The notes beneath the pieces are model-generated. The model had not been told where the DNA came from. It saw only the letters and a program-made list of their open reading frames with translations, and did not search any database. Of a DNA stretch of 64,000 nucleotides, positions 51,601 to 63,865 are shown piece after piece. Both the position numbers and the translations under genes were made by a program. This DNA comes from Urophycis tenuis (Eukaryota > Chordata > Actinopteri > Gadiformes > Phycidae), in assembly GCA_036785325.1 (NCBI GenBank), contig JAXIVH010000007.1, positions 4,629,390 to 4,693,389 on the forward strand, given 5' to 3'. Within the stretch, counting starts at the first letter, position 1; the number at the start of each line of letters is the position of its first letter.

Positions 51601-52168
51601 CATGCAGTACCTTCTTTACACTCAAAGCTGCTTTGGGGAATTAGGCCACCTATGATTTAGATTCCAAATAAATACTCGCCCAATCAAACCATGTGTTCCT
51701 TATTCTAGGTCCCCGATGGATTTATTGCCCACTTCTATGCTGTATGTGAGCAGACCAGCCCAGCTCTGGCCTGGGGCTTCCTGGGACCCAAGAGCTCCCT
51801 GCACGACTTCTGTTGCTTCTTCAAGGTACAGGTGGACATAATCAGACACAGTAACAGCCCAATGCTTTGAAATGACTAGCTGCTCACAATCAGAACCACG
51901 CGCATCCTCGGATGTTAACCTTGTCCATTTCTAATGGCGCACCTCCAAACGTCCTCAGGACCAGGTGCTCTCCTTCCTCAAGGACATCTTCGACCTGGAC
52001 AAGGTGCGCTACTCCACCGTGGAGAGCCTGGCCGAGGACATGCTGCGCCTGCTCCACCGTCGCGCCGCGCTGCTGCTGGCCTACCTGAGCGCAGACTGCC
52101 CCCGTAGCCCCCGCCCACCTCCACACATGGCGGTGCCCAACGCAATCATGGATGCCAAAGTCCAGTGA
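45620..52168 (+). CDS. miga1: Mitoguardin 1 (FAM73A)
   Basis: Plus-strand exons: 45620-45754, 46193-46364, 46909-47018, 47282-47414, 48228-48373, 48505-48628, 48898-48998, 50127-50227, 50537-50609, 50705-50791, 50891-50989, 51080-51214, 51334-51387, 51709-51825, 51959-52168. Total 1797 nt, 598 aa, all in phase. The ATG at 45620 directly follows an in-frame TAG; a second ATG at 45656 has a better -3 base and matches the human start more closely, so the true start may be there. Seen: membrane segment LVAGTALGAVSLLLLARHF (about 55-75) followed by basic residues, NIPVTTPENLY, GMELFEEALRRWEQAL, DSFVSAAE near 300 (FFAT-like, inferred) and the conserved C-terminal domain (LDFILMDSFEDLENPP, ending AKVQ). 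Mitoguardins are outer mitochondrial membrane proteins that promote fusion and lipid handling. Human MIGA1 is 632 aa. Confidence 0.96.
47693..47974 (+). mobile_element. tRNA-derived SINE, plus orientation (copy 2)
   Basis: Same family as 2348-2637: head GGGGCAGCCGCAGCCTACTG, B box GGTTAGAACCCC, body CAAGGCACCTAACCCCTCAC, tail GGGATCAAAAGAGTAATTC. It lies in the miga1 intron between exons 47282-47414 and 48228-48373. Confidence 0.88.
51381..51466 (+). repeat. miga1: 43-bp tandem duplication covering the miga1 exon 13 splice donor
   Basis: CATGAAG followed by GTAGATTGAGTTCACTTAAG and 16 further bases is repeated exactly, with copies at 51381-51423 and 51424-51466. The first copy contains the end of exon 51334-51387 and its donor, so a second identical donor exists at 51431. 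Confidence 0.95.
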
Positions 52169-52880
52169 TGGAAGCCCGGGGGAAGTTGTTATTTAAGCCC
52201 TGCCTACTGTACCATTGTGGGGGGGGGGGGGGGGTCACGTGACATTAGAGAAAGTGCCCGTTTGAGGTGGTTTTAAATTAAAATCAAATGAGAACGCATA
52301 GGAAGTACATTTCCATGTCTTCCGGCCTCCATGCGATTAGACACTACAATGTGAAGCTATTTTAGTGCTTGTAGGTCGGATGTTTAGACGTCCTCCAACG
52401 TTGTTACGCATCATGCAGTCACTGTGTGAAAAGACTCCTTCATACACCAGCGTCAACCTTCCAGTGCCAACGCAGTCCAGCACGTCACCTTTAGTGGGGC
52501 TTTTCAGCCAAGTTTTATGCATTGAAAAAAACTGACCAGTGGGGACGTACCGCGACGTTTCCACATTTTAGAAGGTAGCCAATCCCAATATACAAGTTGT
52601 CTGAAGACAAATAAGACATTAAATCTGGAATTTTACACCATCTATGGCAGATAAAACTCACCAACCTAACACACACACACACACAGCAATAAGGCAAGCC
52701 CGATGCCCTACATGAGATCCCACTAGTGTATTTTGTTACAAAGCTTTATTTTTACCATGCATGCGTCTACATTCATTGATGGCAAGTGTCAATTGCTTTA
52801 GTGATTTGTGCACCTGTGATGTCAAATATTTGTTAAGGGTATATATATATATATATGCACAATAAACACTGAGCAATAAA
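52169..52880 (+). other. miga1: miga1 3' untranslated region
   Basis: Non-coding sequence after the TGA at 52166-52168, with a G12 run near 52217. AATAAA hexamers occur at 52861-52866 and 52875-52880. It faces the fubp1 3' end, so the genes are tail to tail. Confidence 0.7.
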
Positions 52881-53067
52881 GCTCAGCAACAGAACTTAAG
52901 AATTGGTTGATTGTGGTAATTGCAATACACTTGACAAACAAGGATTCCAGAAATGTTGACTGCAGGGTGCCATTGAGATCTGAATTGTACATTACAACCA
53001 TATCCACCATCCGAATGTGTAATAATCAATGCAAACAAGGCAAGGATTAACTAATTCATTACATTTT

Positions 53068-56000
53068 TTTATTAGTGGACATGGCAACATCAAGTCAAAA
53101 ACAAACCCACTCAATACATTCCATAATATACACAATACATGAAACCTGGTGTTTACCTCTAAGGCATGCTCCTGATTGCTCACTGCTGTCTCTCCTACAA
53201 ACCCACCACCTCCGTGTTGAAACCCATCAGCCCAGATGAAAAGAGCATCTCAAGATAGATAAAGCAGGCAACTTCAAACAATGTGACCTTTCTCTACAGA
53301 TGGTGCAATTTAATAAAATTCCGATATAAAAGATAGCCCTCCCTCTCCCAACACCCCCAGAAATATAAATCTACGGTCAAGAAATGCATAACCACGCAGT
53401 ACAGCCGATCCTATACCGTGTCTACCTTTAAGCATTAGTTCTGATCGAGGTGTTACCTTATGGCAAGATGAGGAATAAGGCATCCCACAAAACTTTCTAT
53501 TCATATAGCCATCAGACAACTCAATGAAATGGTTAAGAAAAACAATCCGAATTCAAAGAATGCATCTCAACAGAACACTGCAATTTGACAGTTTTTTTTG
53601 TATTTCATTGCATTGTGTTTACCTTAATCACTGGAGCTCTGGGAACGGTCTACTGTTGCGCAGCGGTAAAGACTCAAAGGATTCCTCGTTTTGGGGGGGA
53701 AACTACCGATTCTACGATCTATGCTTGCGGCATCCTCCAACACTGTGAGCAAGAAGTGAAGGCAGCAACAGTTTACAAAAAAAAGTACGGTAGATTTGAC
53801 TGCACCTGGGGCAAGTTCACACCATCACACAATGAGCATCAACGGTTTAAGTGCGGGGATTCTGGCAGAAGACAACCGATAACCTCAGCTTATCAATAAT
53901 CAAAGGCATGCTATAATTTTCTATCCATGAATGGGAGGAAGGGAGGGGGTGGGGTGGGGTGGGGGGGGGGGGTCAAGAGGTACTCAGTGCCACACTTTCA
54001 TTGCAGAAAAGGCTAATATCAAAAAGGCTTAATATGTACTACAATGATAACTTTTAGAAAAAGACCCTCGGACAAATGCAATACTGTTCAAGTTGTGCCT
54101 TTCTAGAAATAAACATTGTAATGGCTAAAGTCAAATCTAACGGAACAGGTCATCAAAACGCATGATCATGCAAAGTCATTCAGAGTGAGAGCACATCAAT
54201 ATCTACGATGAGAGCAGTTGATATTCAATACTCCAGTTTCTTTTTTTGTTGTTGCAAAGAACCAATTAGATGCATTTTAGGCATGTATCACAACAGATAA
54301 GCATCTTTGTGCATGTATGCAGGTTAAGGTCACAGGTCAAAAAGAAAAACACTGGTTTCCTTAGGTTTCGCTTACCTGTGTTACTGCAGCAGAACCTAAG
54401 GTGCAAGGGGTCTGGGGTGACACTGCAAAGATCAGATATTGCACTTTGCCATCAGTGAACAATGCAGTCAACACGCTTTGGATTTTAAAACCAACGACAG
54501 CCCCTGCAGCGCTCATCACAAAACCATTGCATGGCGCAGTCAAACATCAAGACGTTGACCTACGCGAGTACTTCCTCTAACGGCAGTGCTCGTGTGCATG
54601 TGTGGGGTGGTGGGGTGGTGGGGAGGGAAGGAGGGGGGGGGGGGGGGCGGAGGGGAACATCAGAAACACAGCAGAAATCTATACATGCTAGACTTTTCAT
54701 GTCAACTTTTCTCGACAAGGACATGGCATTTGGAAGCAAGTCAAATCATACCGCGTTCTAAACAAAAAGCACAGAGCACGTGGCGACGACATGGGGAAAC
54801 GGACCACGTGTGCAGTTCCTATCAAACCATCACGATTGCCCAGACCGGAGGCGCTCCCTGCATCCGATGGGTCAAAACGCCTATTAAAAAGGGACTAGTC
54901 TAAAAACAAGCTACAAGGCAAACCGTTTCAGTATAGCTTTCCACAGCGTTGCAATGCATTCATGTAGACGTTGAAGGGAAATGTTTTAACATTCTCTCAA
55001 ACATTTTAGGTACAAGAGATTGAATCACGTCTCAAAAGGAATGGCAATCCGCTCTCGCATACTTACCCAAAAATGGGGGAGAATTGCAATAGTTGGACAA
55101 TACTACATTTTGCAATTTGTCAAAACAGTGAAATAAGCTTTCTCAGTTATTGTACTTACAGTATAGGAGGGCTCAACTCAAGGATGAAGGACTGCTTAGC
55201 CAATCGACCCTACAAACCCATATTCTTATGATCAAACACTAACAGAATTGTCAGAGCAAAACAATGACTTTTGCAGTTGTTTTTATATCAAAAATCTTTA
55301 AAAGTCTGTATACATTGGGGTTCATGGTGAGACAATTTAAAAAGGAGAAGAGCAAGAACTTGAATGCAGTGACAATATAAGTTACAGCGGCAGTTTACCT
55401 TACTGTCCTGGGAAAAAAAAAACAGAACAAAAAAATATACTACGATGCAACATTTCTTTGTGGCCACGATCGATAAAAGGATCTTTTCAAACAATAAAAG
55501 GAGACACACACATACTTGCTTACCGCTTTTTCTAAAACTGGCCTGTGAGGGAGGAAGTGTCTATGAGGGCAGAACAGTGCATACTACCTCGACAACGATC
55601 AGCAAACCAGGCAAGATTAAAAGAGAGACAACAACACAACGCCAAAGTATTGCAGTGGATGCATGAGTCATACAAGAGTCAATGCAAAAGGCGGGGGGGG
55701 GGGGGGTCTCCCAACGACAAAAACACCTGCCCAAGTCTAAACGAGCGAGCGCATGGAACACCACATCTAACGAACTCTGGATCACGCCGTGGACTCAACA
55801 AGTCTACAAGACAGCCATGAAACTGGTTGCCAAAAGTGAAGAGTGGGGGGGGGGGAGAGAGAGAGAGAGAGAGAGAGAGAAAGATGCAGAACAGTACTTA
55901 AAGTCAGCCATTTTAGAGAACTACAAAAATAACCGGGGCCTGAATTTGAAGCTTTTTTTTTTCCTTTAGATTGACCCACCCTGTTCCCCGACAGCAAAAA

Positions 56001-56395
56001 CAAGAGCATACAGGATATAACATCAAACCCCCTCCACTGAGCACCCCAACTTACCAACACAGGAGGTTTCATTTCGTTTTATTGCAAAACACAACAGGGA
56101 ATAGCATTTAAAACTGAGATGATATACATGGCAATGGCTACAGTTTCACATGAGTTCTAACCACATTTGTATGTAGATACAGGCCTGGAATGACCATCAC
56201 TAAAAACAAAGCATTTACAAGATAAGTAAAGGAAAAACAAAAAAAGGAGGACGTGTTCGCCCCGGCGAGCGGCCGCGTGCGTGAAACACCTTCAAACCAA
56301 GGAAAGCTAAGATCTTCATCAAGGCGTCTGCATCCAAACATTTTACAAAGGATTTTGTTTCGACAATGAGGCATTTACTTTATGTCCACGTCACA
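53068..56395 (-). other. fubp1: fubp1 3' untranslated region (long form)
   Basis: Minus-strand AATAAA (plus tttatt) is seen at 56078-56083, about 310 bases after the stop, and at 53068-53073. A short and a long 3' UTR are therefore possible. The 3.3 kb between contains no coding frame and no nexn-like exon. It has G runs at about 53955-53973, 54631-54648 and 55694-55706 and a GA run at 55855-55881. Confidence 0.5.
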
Positions 56396-57058
56396 TTACT
56401 GGCCCTGCGCAGAAGAAATACATAGAAGATACAATCGCATGTTAAGAGCAGAAACACTTGGACGCCGCTTCCCACAAAAAGAAATCTAAAGCCTGTATGG
56501 GAAGGAAGCGGTTGAGGTTAGGCGGGCCGCGCTGCGGCCTCCAGCGGGGCGACGGACCGGGCCTGATCGGGGTTGGGGGGAAGGGGGTTAAAGCCAGGGG
56601 AGACATGGCTTACACACACAGTAGTATCTTTAGGAGAACACCAGGGTGGAGATTAGGGGAGGAGGGGGGAGGGGGGTTAGTAGAAGTAGACACTTGCAAA
56701 AACAAGAAGAGCAGAGGAATGTTGATGAGGGAGGGAGGGAGGGGAGGGGAGGTTTGTGGGGAGGGGCAGGGTGGGTGGAGACATGTGGGTACAGGTTATC
56801 AAACGGGGCGTACCTGAGGGGCTTGGGGGGCTCCGCCCATGGCCTGGGGGCTGGCGGTGCCGTAGTAGGCGGCCTGCTGGCGGTAGTACTCTGCCCAGGC
56901 GGCGCTGTAGTCGGGCTGGCCCCCGGGCTGCGAGGCGGCTGCTGCCGCCGTGGCCTGGGGGGCGGCTTGACCTGGGATGGCAGTAAAGTAATGTTATAAC
57001 AGACGGAGGGGGGGGGGGGGGGGGGGTCAGTAACAACCAACCGGCCGAGCCTGCATGC

Positions 57059-57119
<61 letters not shown>

Positions 57120-59290
57120 CGAGGGAGCACGAGGTGGGACTCGCACTCGCGGGATTTGTGAGACGGGGAACGACCCCACCACTGGTGCTCAGAGTGGCGG
57201 GACAGAAACCCTCTGGGTTGCTCTGGGGCCGCTGTGGGAGCAGACGCTCTACTGTGGGGAGAGCGCCGCCAGAGAGCACAGCCGCCCAAAGGAGTGTTGT
57301 TCTCAAACATGGCAACGGGGTTCCGACGTCAGGGTGCATCATGGGAATGTTTGACTGGGAATAGTTCATTTTGAGAAGACTCGAGTAGAAATGTGAAAAA
57401 AAAAAAAAAAAAAAACTAAATAGAAATACAAATACAACCGTATTGTAACCAAAACAAGCCAAAACCTCGCCACGCCTTGCACGAGAAACGCTGCGGCAGC
57501 TTCAAACTCATTCCATGATTTATTTCCGAACAAAACACCAACCACCAATAAGATTCCCACGCTCCTACAGTTCCTAAATAAAGGGTCATTACGATGTGGC
57601 GTCACAAAGCCGTGTGAGCAGAGGGGCGAAACATGAAGCCGCCGCGATGCACAACCATGGAGACGGGATTGGAAGGCAAACAAGGAAGAAGAAAAGACGG
57701 CTAACGAGGAACAGATCCCACCTTGCTTCTTATAGTAATCCTCCCAGGCTTTCGTGTAGTCCTGGGGCTGCTGGCTCTGTTGCCCTGCGGAAGGCAAGAC
57801 GACAACCGTTACGCAACTGCCGTTGGGTCCACCTCAACAACATCCACTAGTTCTCAGGCCCAGTAACTACAAGAGGTCATTCAAAAAAAGGGGGTCGTGT
57901 TTGCATTCCAACAGCACGTTCTGATCCGAATAGACGGAAACAAAATGGCGACGAGCCATGGAGTTACATGGGAATAAAACGACATTGGTGGAACATGAGA
58001 GGTGGGGGGGGGGGGGGGGCGGTACACAGTGCTACAGAACCATTTGCATTCAAAAAGCCCAGAACGAGTTCTGGGGTTAGTTCTAGGGACGACACGCTAC
58101 TCGAAATAAAATGGGTCGAAAGGGGGGTGGGGGGTGGAGGGGGGTGATACGGTCTTCAAATCCCAGAGCTGAAATCAAAGGCAAAACACAGTGTCACAGT
58201 CTAAACAGCGCGGGTTAGGAGGTGAACCCAGGGGCCCGCGGACTGCTCCGGTTCCGCGCGGCCGGCAGCTCCGTCTTTGGCGATAAGCAACAGAAAAGGG
58301 GCCCCATCTACATGTACCCAGTAGCTGTTTAGACTGCCTCTCTGTAGGACGTGTACACTGGGGCTACGGTGATATACCAGTTTTCTTGTAATATTCCTCC
58401 CAGGCCTTGGTGTAATCTGCCTGTCCACTCTGACCGGGAGCCTGCGGGCCACCTGTTAAAAACGGTAGAACGTGATTGGTCACCATTCCCTTGTGAAAAT
58501 AAAAAATAAAAATTAAAAAAAGGAATTAAATGGTATTATAGCCTCCACCTGCTCTGGTCAGGGTCTCAGACCTAGAGAGTGGTGGTGGGGTGTGGGTAGA
58601 GTGGGGCAATGGAAAAAGAAAAGGCCAAATCATAAAAAAAAAAAGGGGGGGGGGGGAGGTTCTCTGCTAAGGGAGGAAGGAATTTAGACGGGTTACCAAT
58701 TGAACGGCGGGTCAATAAGAGAGCCCAGCAGACGTGGGAAGACTACTCTGCCCTACTGTCCCAAGCACAGGGGGCCCTCCTCTACAGAGACCGGGGTTGG
58801 GGGGGGGGAGGGGGATGAGGTTACCTTGGCCGTTGGACTGCGTGGTGCCGGGGGCTCCGCCCGTCGGGGTCATGGGCGCCTGGGGCTGCTGGCCGTACTG
58901 GGAGTAGTACGCCGCCCAGGCCGCGGCGTTGGCGTCAGCGGCGGCTTTGTCTGGACATGTATCGTGACCAAGAGCAGAACATAAGAATCGACTCATAAAA
59001 GCCGGGAGTCCCACGAGATGTGCACGGTTGACACGCCCGTCTCAGAACATTTTAAAATGCAGAGTTCTGCGGGTAATGGTTTTTGGATGCTGTGTCAGGA
59101 TTTTGGGCTTGGCCAGTCAGCACAGTAGAAGGACTTGATTTTCCACATTCTACACATCAACGGGTGAAATTCCTTTTTAGACGGTACATCAAAAGCAGGG
59201 ACTCACTGGGGTCAGGCTGGCCCTGCTGCCAGTGTGGGAAGCCGTTGCCCCATCCCTGAGGCTGGTAGGGAGCAGGAGGCCCACTAGGGG

Positions 59291-59324
<34 letters not shown>

Positions 59325-62300
59325 ATGTATCTGATCAGTATCAAAGCCTCGGCACCATCCCTGGCTGACAAACAGAGCGGCGTCAGTAAACACAAAGCCA
59401 AGCAGAGTGGGCTCAGAGTACTCACTGTGGACCAGGGGGCCCCTGGTTGTAGGGTCCGGGGTTGTAGGGTCCCATAGGAGCACCGGGGGGCCCGGGTGGG
59501 CCGGGTGGTCCATGAGGACCGGGACCTCCGTGAGGACCAGGTGGACCATGTGGTCCTCCCATTGGAGTGACTGGACCCTAAAAATATTACAAAAACATCG
59601 TATTCAGATGTCCCTCACGCTTTTAAAGTTACAGTGCGGGGGGGCTGTCATGTTTTTTTATCCCATGTTACATAAAGAACACGACAGCCCATCGCCATGC
59701 CAACTCGTCGCAACAGAGCAGCTACTGCAACCGGCCAGAGGATGTCTCACCCCGATCTTCTCCTCGACCAGCTGCCTGGCGTAGTCGATCTGCTGGGGGG
59801 AGCCGCGCACGGTGAACATCTTGATGTTGGGGTCGGCGTTGGGCGGGGGGTTCCTCTGGAGCTCGATCCGGGCCCCCGACTGCTGGCTGATGCCCTTGAT
59901 CGTCTCGCCTCCTGGGGGGGGGGGGGCATAAAGGACGGCCCGTTAGCCCCACAAACGTAAGCGTGGCGAACCCATCCCCCCCCGAGTGGCAGCGCGGCCC
60001 TCACCCTTGCCGATGATGAGGCCGGTCTTCATGGTGGGGACGGTGAAGGTGAACTCCTGCAGGCCCCCGGGGGGGCCCATGTTCCAGTTGCCCTGGCCGC
60101 GGCCCCGGCCCCGGCCGCCCCCGTGCCCCGGGGGTCCGCCGGCCTGTACGCTCCTCAGCAGGTCCGAGATGATGTCGGCGGCGTGCTGGGCCTGCTCGGG
60201 GGGGCCCATGATCTGGGCTATCCTCTCCGGCGTGGTGCCGTCGTCCTGCTTGAACTGGATGCGGACCCCCGTGTCGCTCTGGATCTTCTTGATCATCTCG
60301 CCGTTCCTCCCGATCACAATGCCCACCGCGAACCTGGGCACCGGAACCTGGGGGTGGGGGGGACATGGACGGGTAGCAGTCAGGCGAAACCACTTGTCAC
60401 CCCGTGCCCGATGTAAGTAGGTGGGAATAGAAAGCGATATTACTTACTTCAATGTTACTTACATCTAAGCTGTCTCCACCCAACCTAGAGCCATACTCGC
60501 CCCTCTGCTCTCTGAAGCCCTGGTCTCTGATCAGCTCCAACACCAACTCTTTGGCTTGCTGAAAAGACGCACGGACAATGAACACGGGCGCATGACCGCG
60601 TCCAGGCTGCATCCACTGCACGTTCGGGAGGACCACCAACCTGGACTTTGAAAACTTCCCCAGAGATCCGGAGAGGTTTGTCTGCGCCTGTGTTTTGAGG
60701 TCCCTCCTGGATCATGACCATCTTGACGCCAGCCCTTTCCTGGTTTGTGGAAAGTGAAAGTATAGATGAGGCAACGCCCAAAATAAACAGGAGAAACTTT
60801 GATGGCCACATATCGTTCGGTGTTGACGAAAGTCGTAAACTGACCTGAAGGCTTTTAATGGTTTCCCCTCCCTTGCCAATGACCAAGCCTGCTTTGGAGG
60901 CCGGCACCATGATCTCCTGGACCGACATGCCGGGGCCGTCGTTGTGGTGGAAGGCCGGCGTGGGGCGACCCTTCTCCACGATCTCTGTGAGGAGCCTCTT
61001 CGCCGTCCTGTCGGGAGTGGTAGAGGTCATGAGCGTGTCCTGCCGACCGCCGACGGATGGCGTCCCAGCTGGAGAACCCGCCGTGCGGGGGGGGGGGGGG
61101 GGGGGTGCGACTTACTGGATGGCGTCTGGCGATCCCGTCAAGGTCACCGATCTGTCGGGCATCCCGCCACTGTCTGCGTGACACAAAGACAAGGCTGGTT
61201 GGTGACCGGGTCCGCGCCCATCGCTGGTATGAACCCAGGCGTGTAGCTGCAGATGTCGACTTACCTGGGGCGATCTGTATTTTACATCCCGACTCCTGTT
61301 GCATGCGGGAGATCTGCTCGCCACCTCTGCCAATAACTGAAGGAGGGGTGGGGTAAAGTGTTACGAAACAACGACATTCAACCGTTTTCGTAAAAGAGTG
61401 CATTGAAGGTAATTACTTGTGACTTAAATATATTCCACTCACTGAATCCCACCATGCCATCGGGAACCTTGAAGTCCTCTGATGCCGACCTAAGCAACAA
61501 AAACAACTGCCATTAGACGCGGTGCGACATTATGGCGCAACTTCAGTGTAATGTAACAACTTCTGTATCAACTTAAATCAATAACAAATTAAGAACACCA
61601 TGTAATGTGGTGTATATTTACCTTGGAGGACCCCCCATTCCGCCCATACCACCAGAGAAGGCTGTAAAAACGAGAGGAGCACCGAGTCAGAAGGCTGGCC
61701 GTGCACGACAGGTCGTGGAAGGCAAAAGCGTCACAACATTTCGGAACCGATCTACAGAGAGACACTTACGGTCACTGGGCGCCACTTTCTTGGTCTCCGG
61801 TTGGTCTGCGGGGGGAGAAACAGCCAGCGTGAGTACATGGGTGTTCCCTCACAGTGTCAGTACCTACATACCCGGCCAGGCTTCACCGAACCACAGGAAC
61901 TGAAACCACATTTCTGAAACCCGTACTGCGCATCGCGGCATTGCAGGAACTGAATATGGTTAGACGTCACAGAGAGTACTTGAAGGATAGGAAGAGCTTA
62001 GTCTCTATTCATCTAGTGGGCATATAAATAACATGTCAAACGAACCGTCCCAGACTGCCAGAGCAAACATCCTCAGTTATTCCGCAGTTATTCATATAAA
62101 CATCAGCAGTTATTCAAAATTAAGTTCCCAGGTTGCATTTCAAAGTCGTAAAGTTTCTGTTCCAATAAAGAGATCCAACCATCAAACAAAACAAACGCGA
62201 TCTAAGGTTCTGGATCACGCTTGCAGCATAATGAAAGATGCTGCCAACAACTCATTCCACAAGTGCTGAAACGCGCACTGTGGTTTGCCCCTTCAGCATC

Positions 62301-63175
62301 AAACAAACGTCATCAGGCACATTTAAAACAGACATCCCATACATCCAACACACAGAGACTGAAAGAGCACGAGAGTCGCATCGCACCATACACGTAGAGT
62401 CAAAGCGTGTGGATCTCGAAATACACTACCTTTGTCACAATTCATACAGGCAAGCATTTTATGTGGGGGGAGGACTACTATCAATGTATCAATTTAGGCC
62501 ACTGACCTATATTGAGGTTAGGCATGGGAAAATACCCACCAGCATCTTCCAGGGGCCTTTTCTGGCCTCCGTAGCCAAACTCGTTTGTTGTAGGTGCAGC
62601 AACGCCATCGACCCCGATCTTGGCTGCGATCTACAAAAAATAAAGAAATTTAAACCAATTGCATCACTCGACTGATCACGAACATTGGAAGGTAAGATGC
62701 TGCGAAGGGCGGCCGACGTGGTTTCCCGGAAGTCGGAACCAACAAAAGAATACGGTAACATCAATGTTAGCCAGCTAGCTAACAAGCTGCGTCGTTGCAG
62801 AGACTAGGGTTTAGCCAACGCGTACTCGAACCGATCGACACAAACTTCAAATAAATCAGTTCGCACCGTTTTCCATTTTTAAAGACACCATTCTTCATTA
62901 CAGATAGGTGAATAATCAGTGATAGCCGCACCGAAACGGTCCAATCCACCAGCCTTTCGTGATACTGCATATTGTTAGCAGGTAAGCTGACGCGGTCCTT
63001 CTCAGGACGGCCTTAAATACTGGCATTCACGAACCACATTTCAAAGTCGTGAGCGGCGTGGAAACATATGCCAGTCTTATACCTGTCTCGCTCGTTGGAG
63101 CGCGTCTTTAAATGCGTCGTTCATCCCAGCGGGCGCATTGGAGGACGGGGGAGCCACGTTCGAGTAGTCCGCCAT
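56396..63175 (-). CDS. fubp1: Far upstream element-binding protein 1
   Basis: Minus-strand exons: 63175-63083, 62630-62540, 61805-61770, 61661-61622, 61489-61443, 61336-61265, 61173-61116, 61007-60845, 60739-60641, 60558-60463, 60347-60005, 59911-59751, 59577-59426, 59283-59207, 58950-58825, 58452-58378, 57784-57722, 56971-56814, 56404-56396. Total 1959 nt, 652 aa (human 644), all in phase; the last exon codes only GQ and the stop. The start MADYSNVAPPSS and the end GQ match the family. Four KH domains show their GXXG loops: IIGRGGEQ, VIGKGGETIK, VIGRNGEMIKK and IIGKGGETIKG. Then a Pro/Gly-rich linker and C-terminal tyrosine motifs (AAWAAYYSQYG, DYTKAWEEYYKK, DYTKAWEDYYKK, DYSAAWAEYYRQQ). FUBP1 binds single-stranded FUSE DNA and U-rich RNA in the nucleus, affecting MYC transcription and splicing. 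Its C-terminus has one tyrosine motif more than human. Confidence 0.97.
57063..57116. repeat. (TG)n microsatellite in fubp1 intron
   Basis: About 26 TG units next to a G17 run at 57010-57026, between exons 57784-57722 and 56971-56814. Confidence 0.95.
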
Positions 63176-63330
63176 ATCTGCTGCTCTTTCTCCTCTCGTG
63201 CCCGGCGACAGAAGATGGCCGTTTTCATTCACGCCCAAATCTCGCACTCAATGTCGACTCATCGCGAGCTCACGGAGATGCCCCCCCGTGACTGATCAGA
63301 GAGGGCGTCGATAATTCTTATTGTACATCA
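63176..63330 (-). promoter_or_regulatory. fubp1: fubp1 5' UTR and putative promoter
   Basis: CpG-containing sequence directly upstream of the ATG, with no upstream splice acceptor evident. The transcription start is probably within about 150 bases. No TATA box is seen. Confidence 0.45.
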
Positions 63331-63865
63331 TCGAAACCAATGAACTTTTATGCACAACAATTGAGTAAACACCGACCTCTTTCGCAGTGGCCTGTACTAG
63401 GTATTTGGGTGTGAGACTGTGCATGAGTATGAATCTCATACACTAAGGGTAGGACTCAGGAAGTGCATCCAAACAGGGATAGAAATTAAATAGAGAAGGG
63501 AACAAGCGACATGGTCTTATTAGTAGAAAGGAAATAAGAAAGGACTGTTTTGTTCCACATTACTTTATGCCTTGTTGAAAGGTCTGTCAAAAAAGGTAGA
63601 GCTGTTCCTACATAATGCATTAGGTTACATTCATTGTCCCACATTTCAAATATTGCATCGACCCATTAGCTTACAGTACTGTTGGTTGAACTCTAAATTA
63701 TTCACAGGTCTTCAAAAGTGTGTATAGCTCGTATCAATAATGGAATGACAACAGTAATAACCTATATCCTTTATGATCCTAAATGTGGATGTCACACATT
63801 CACATTTTGTTGGTCTTTGACACAAACACATCTTCCCTGATCACCATCACTAAAATGTAATTATC
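63331..63865 (-). other. 3' untranslated region of the mitochondrial carrier gene
   Basis: AT-rich non-coding sequence between the carrier stop (63866-63868) and the fubp1 5' end. The polyadenylation site was not identified. Confidence 0.4.
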
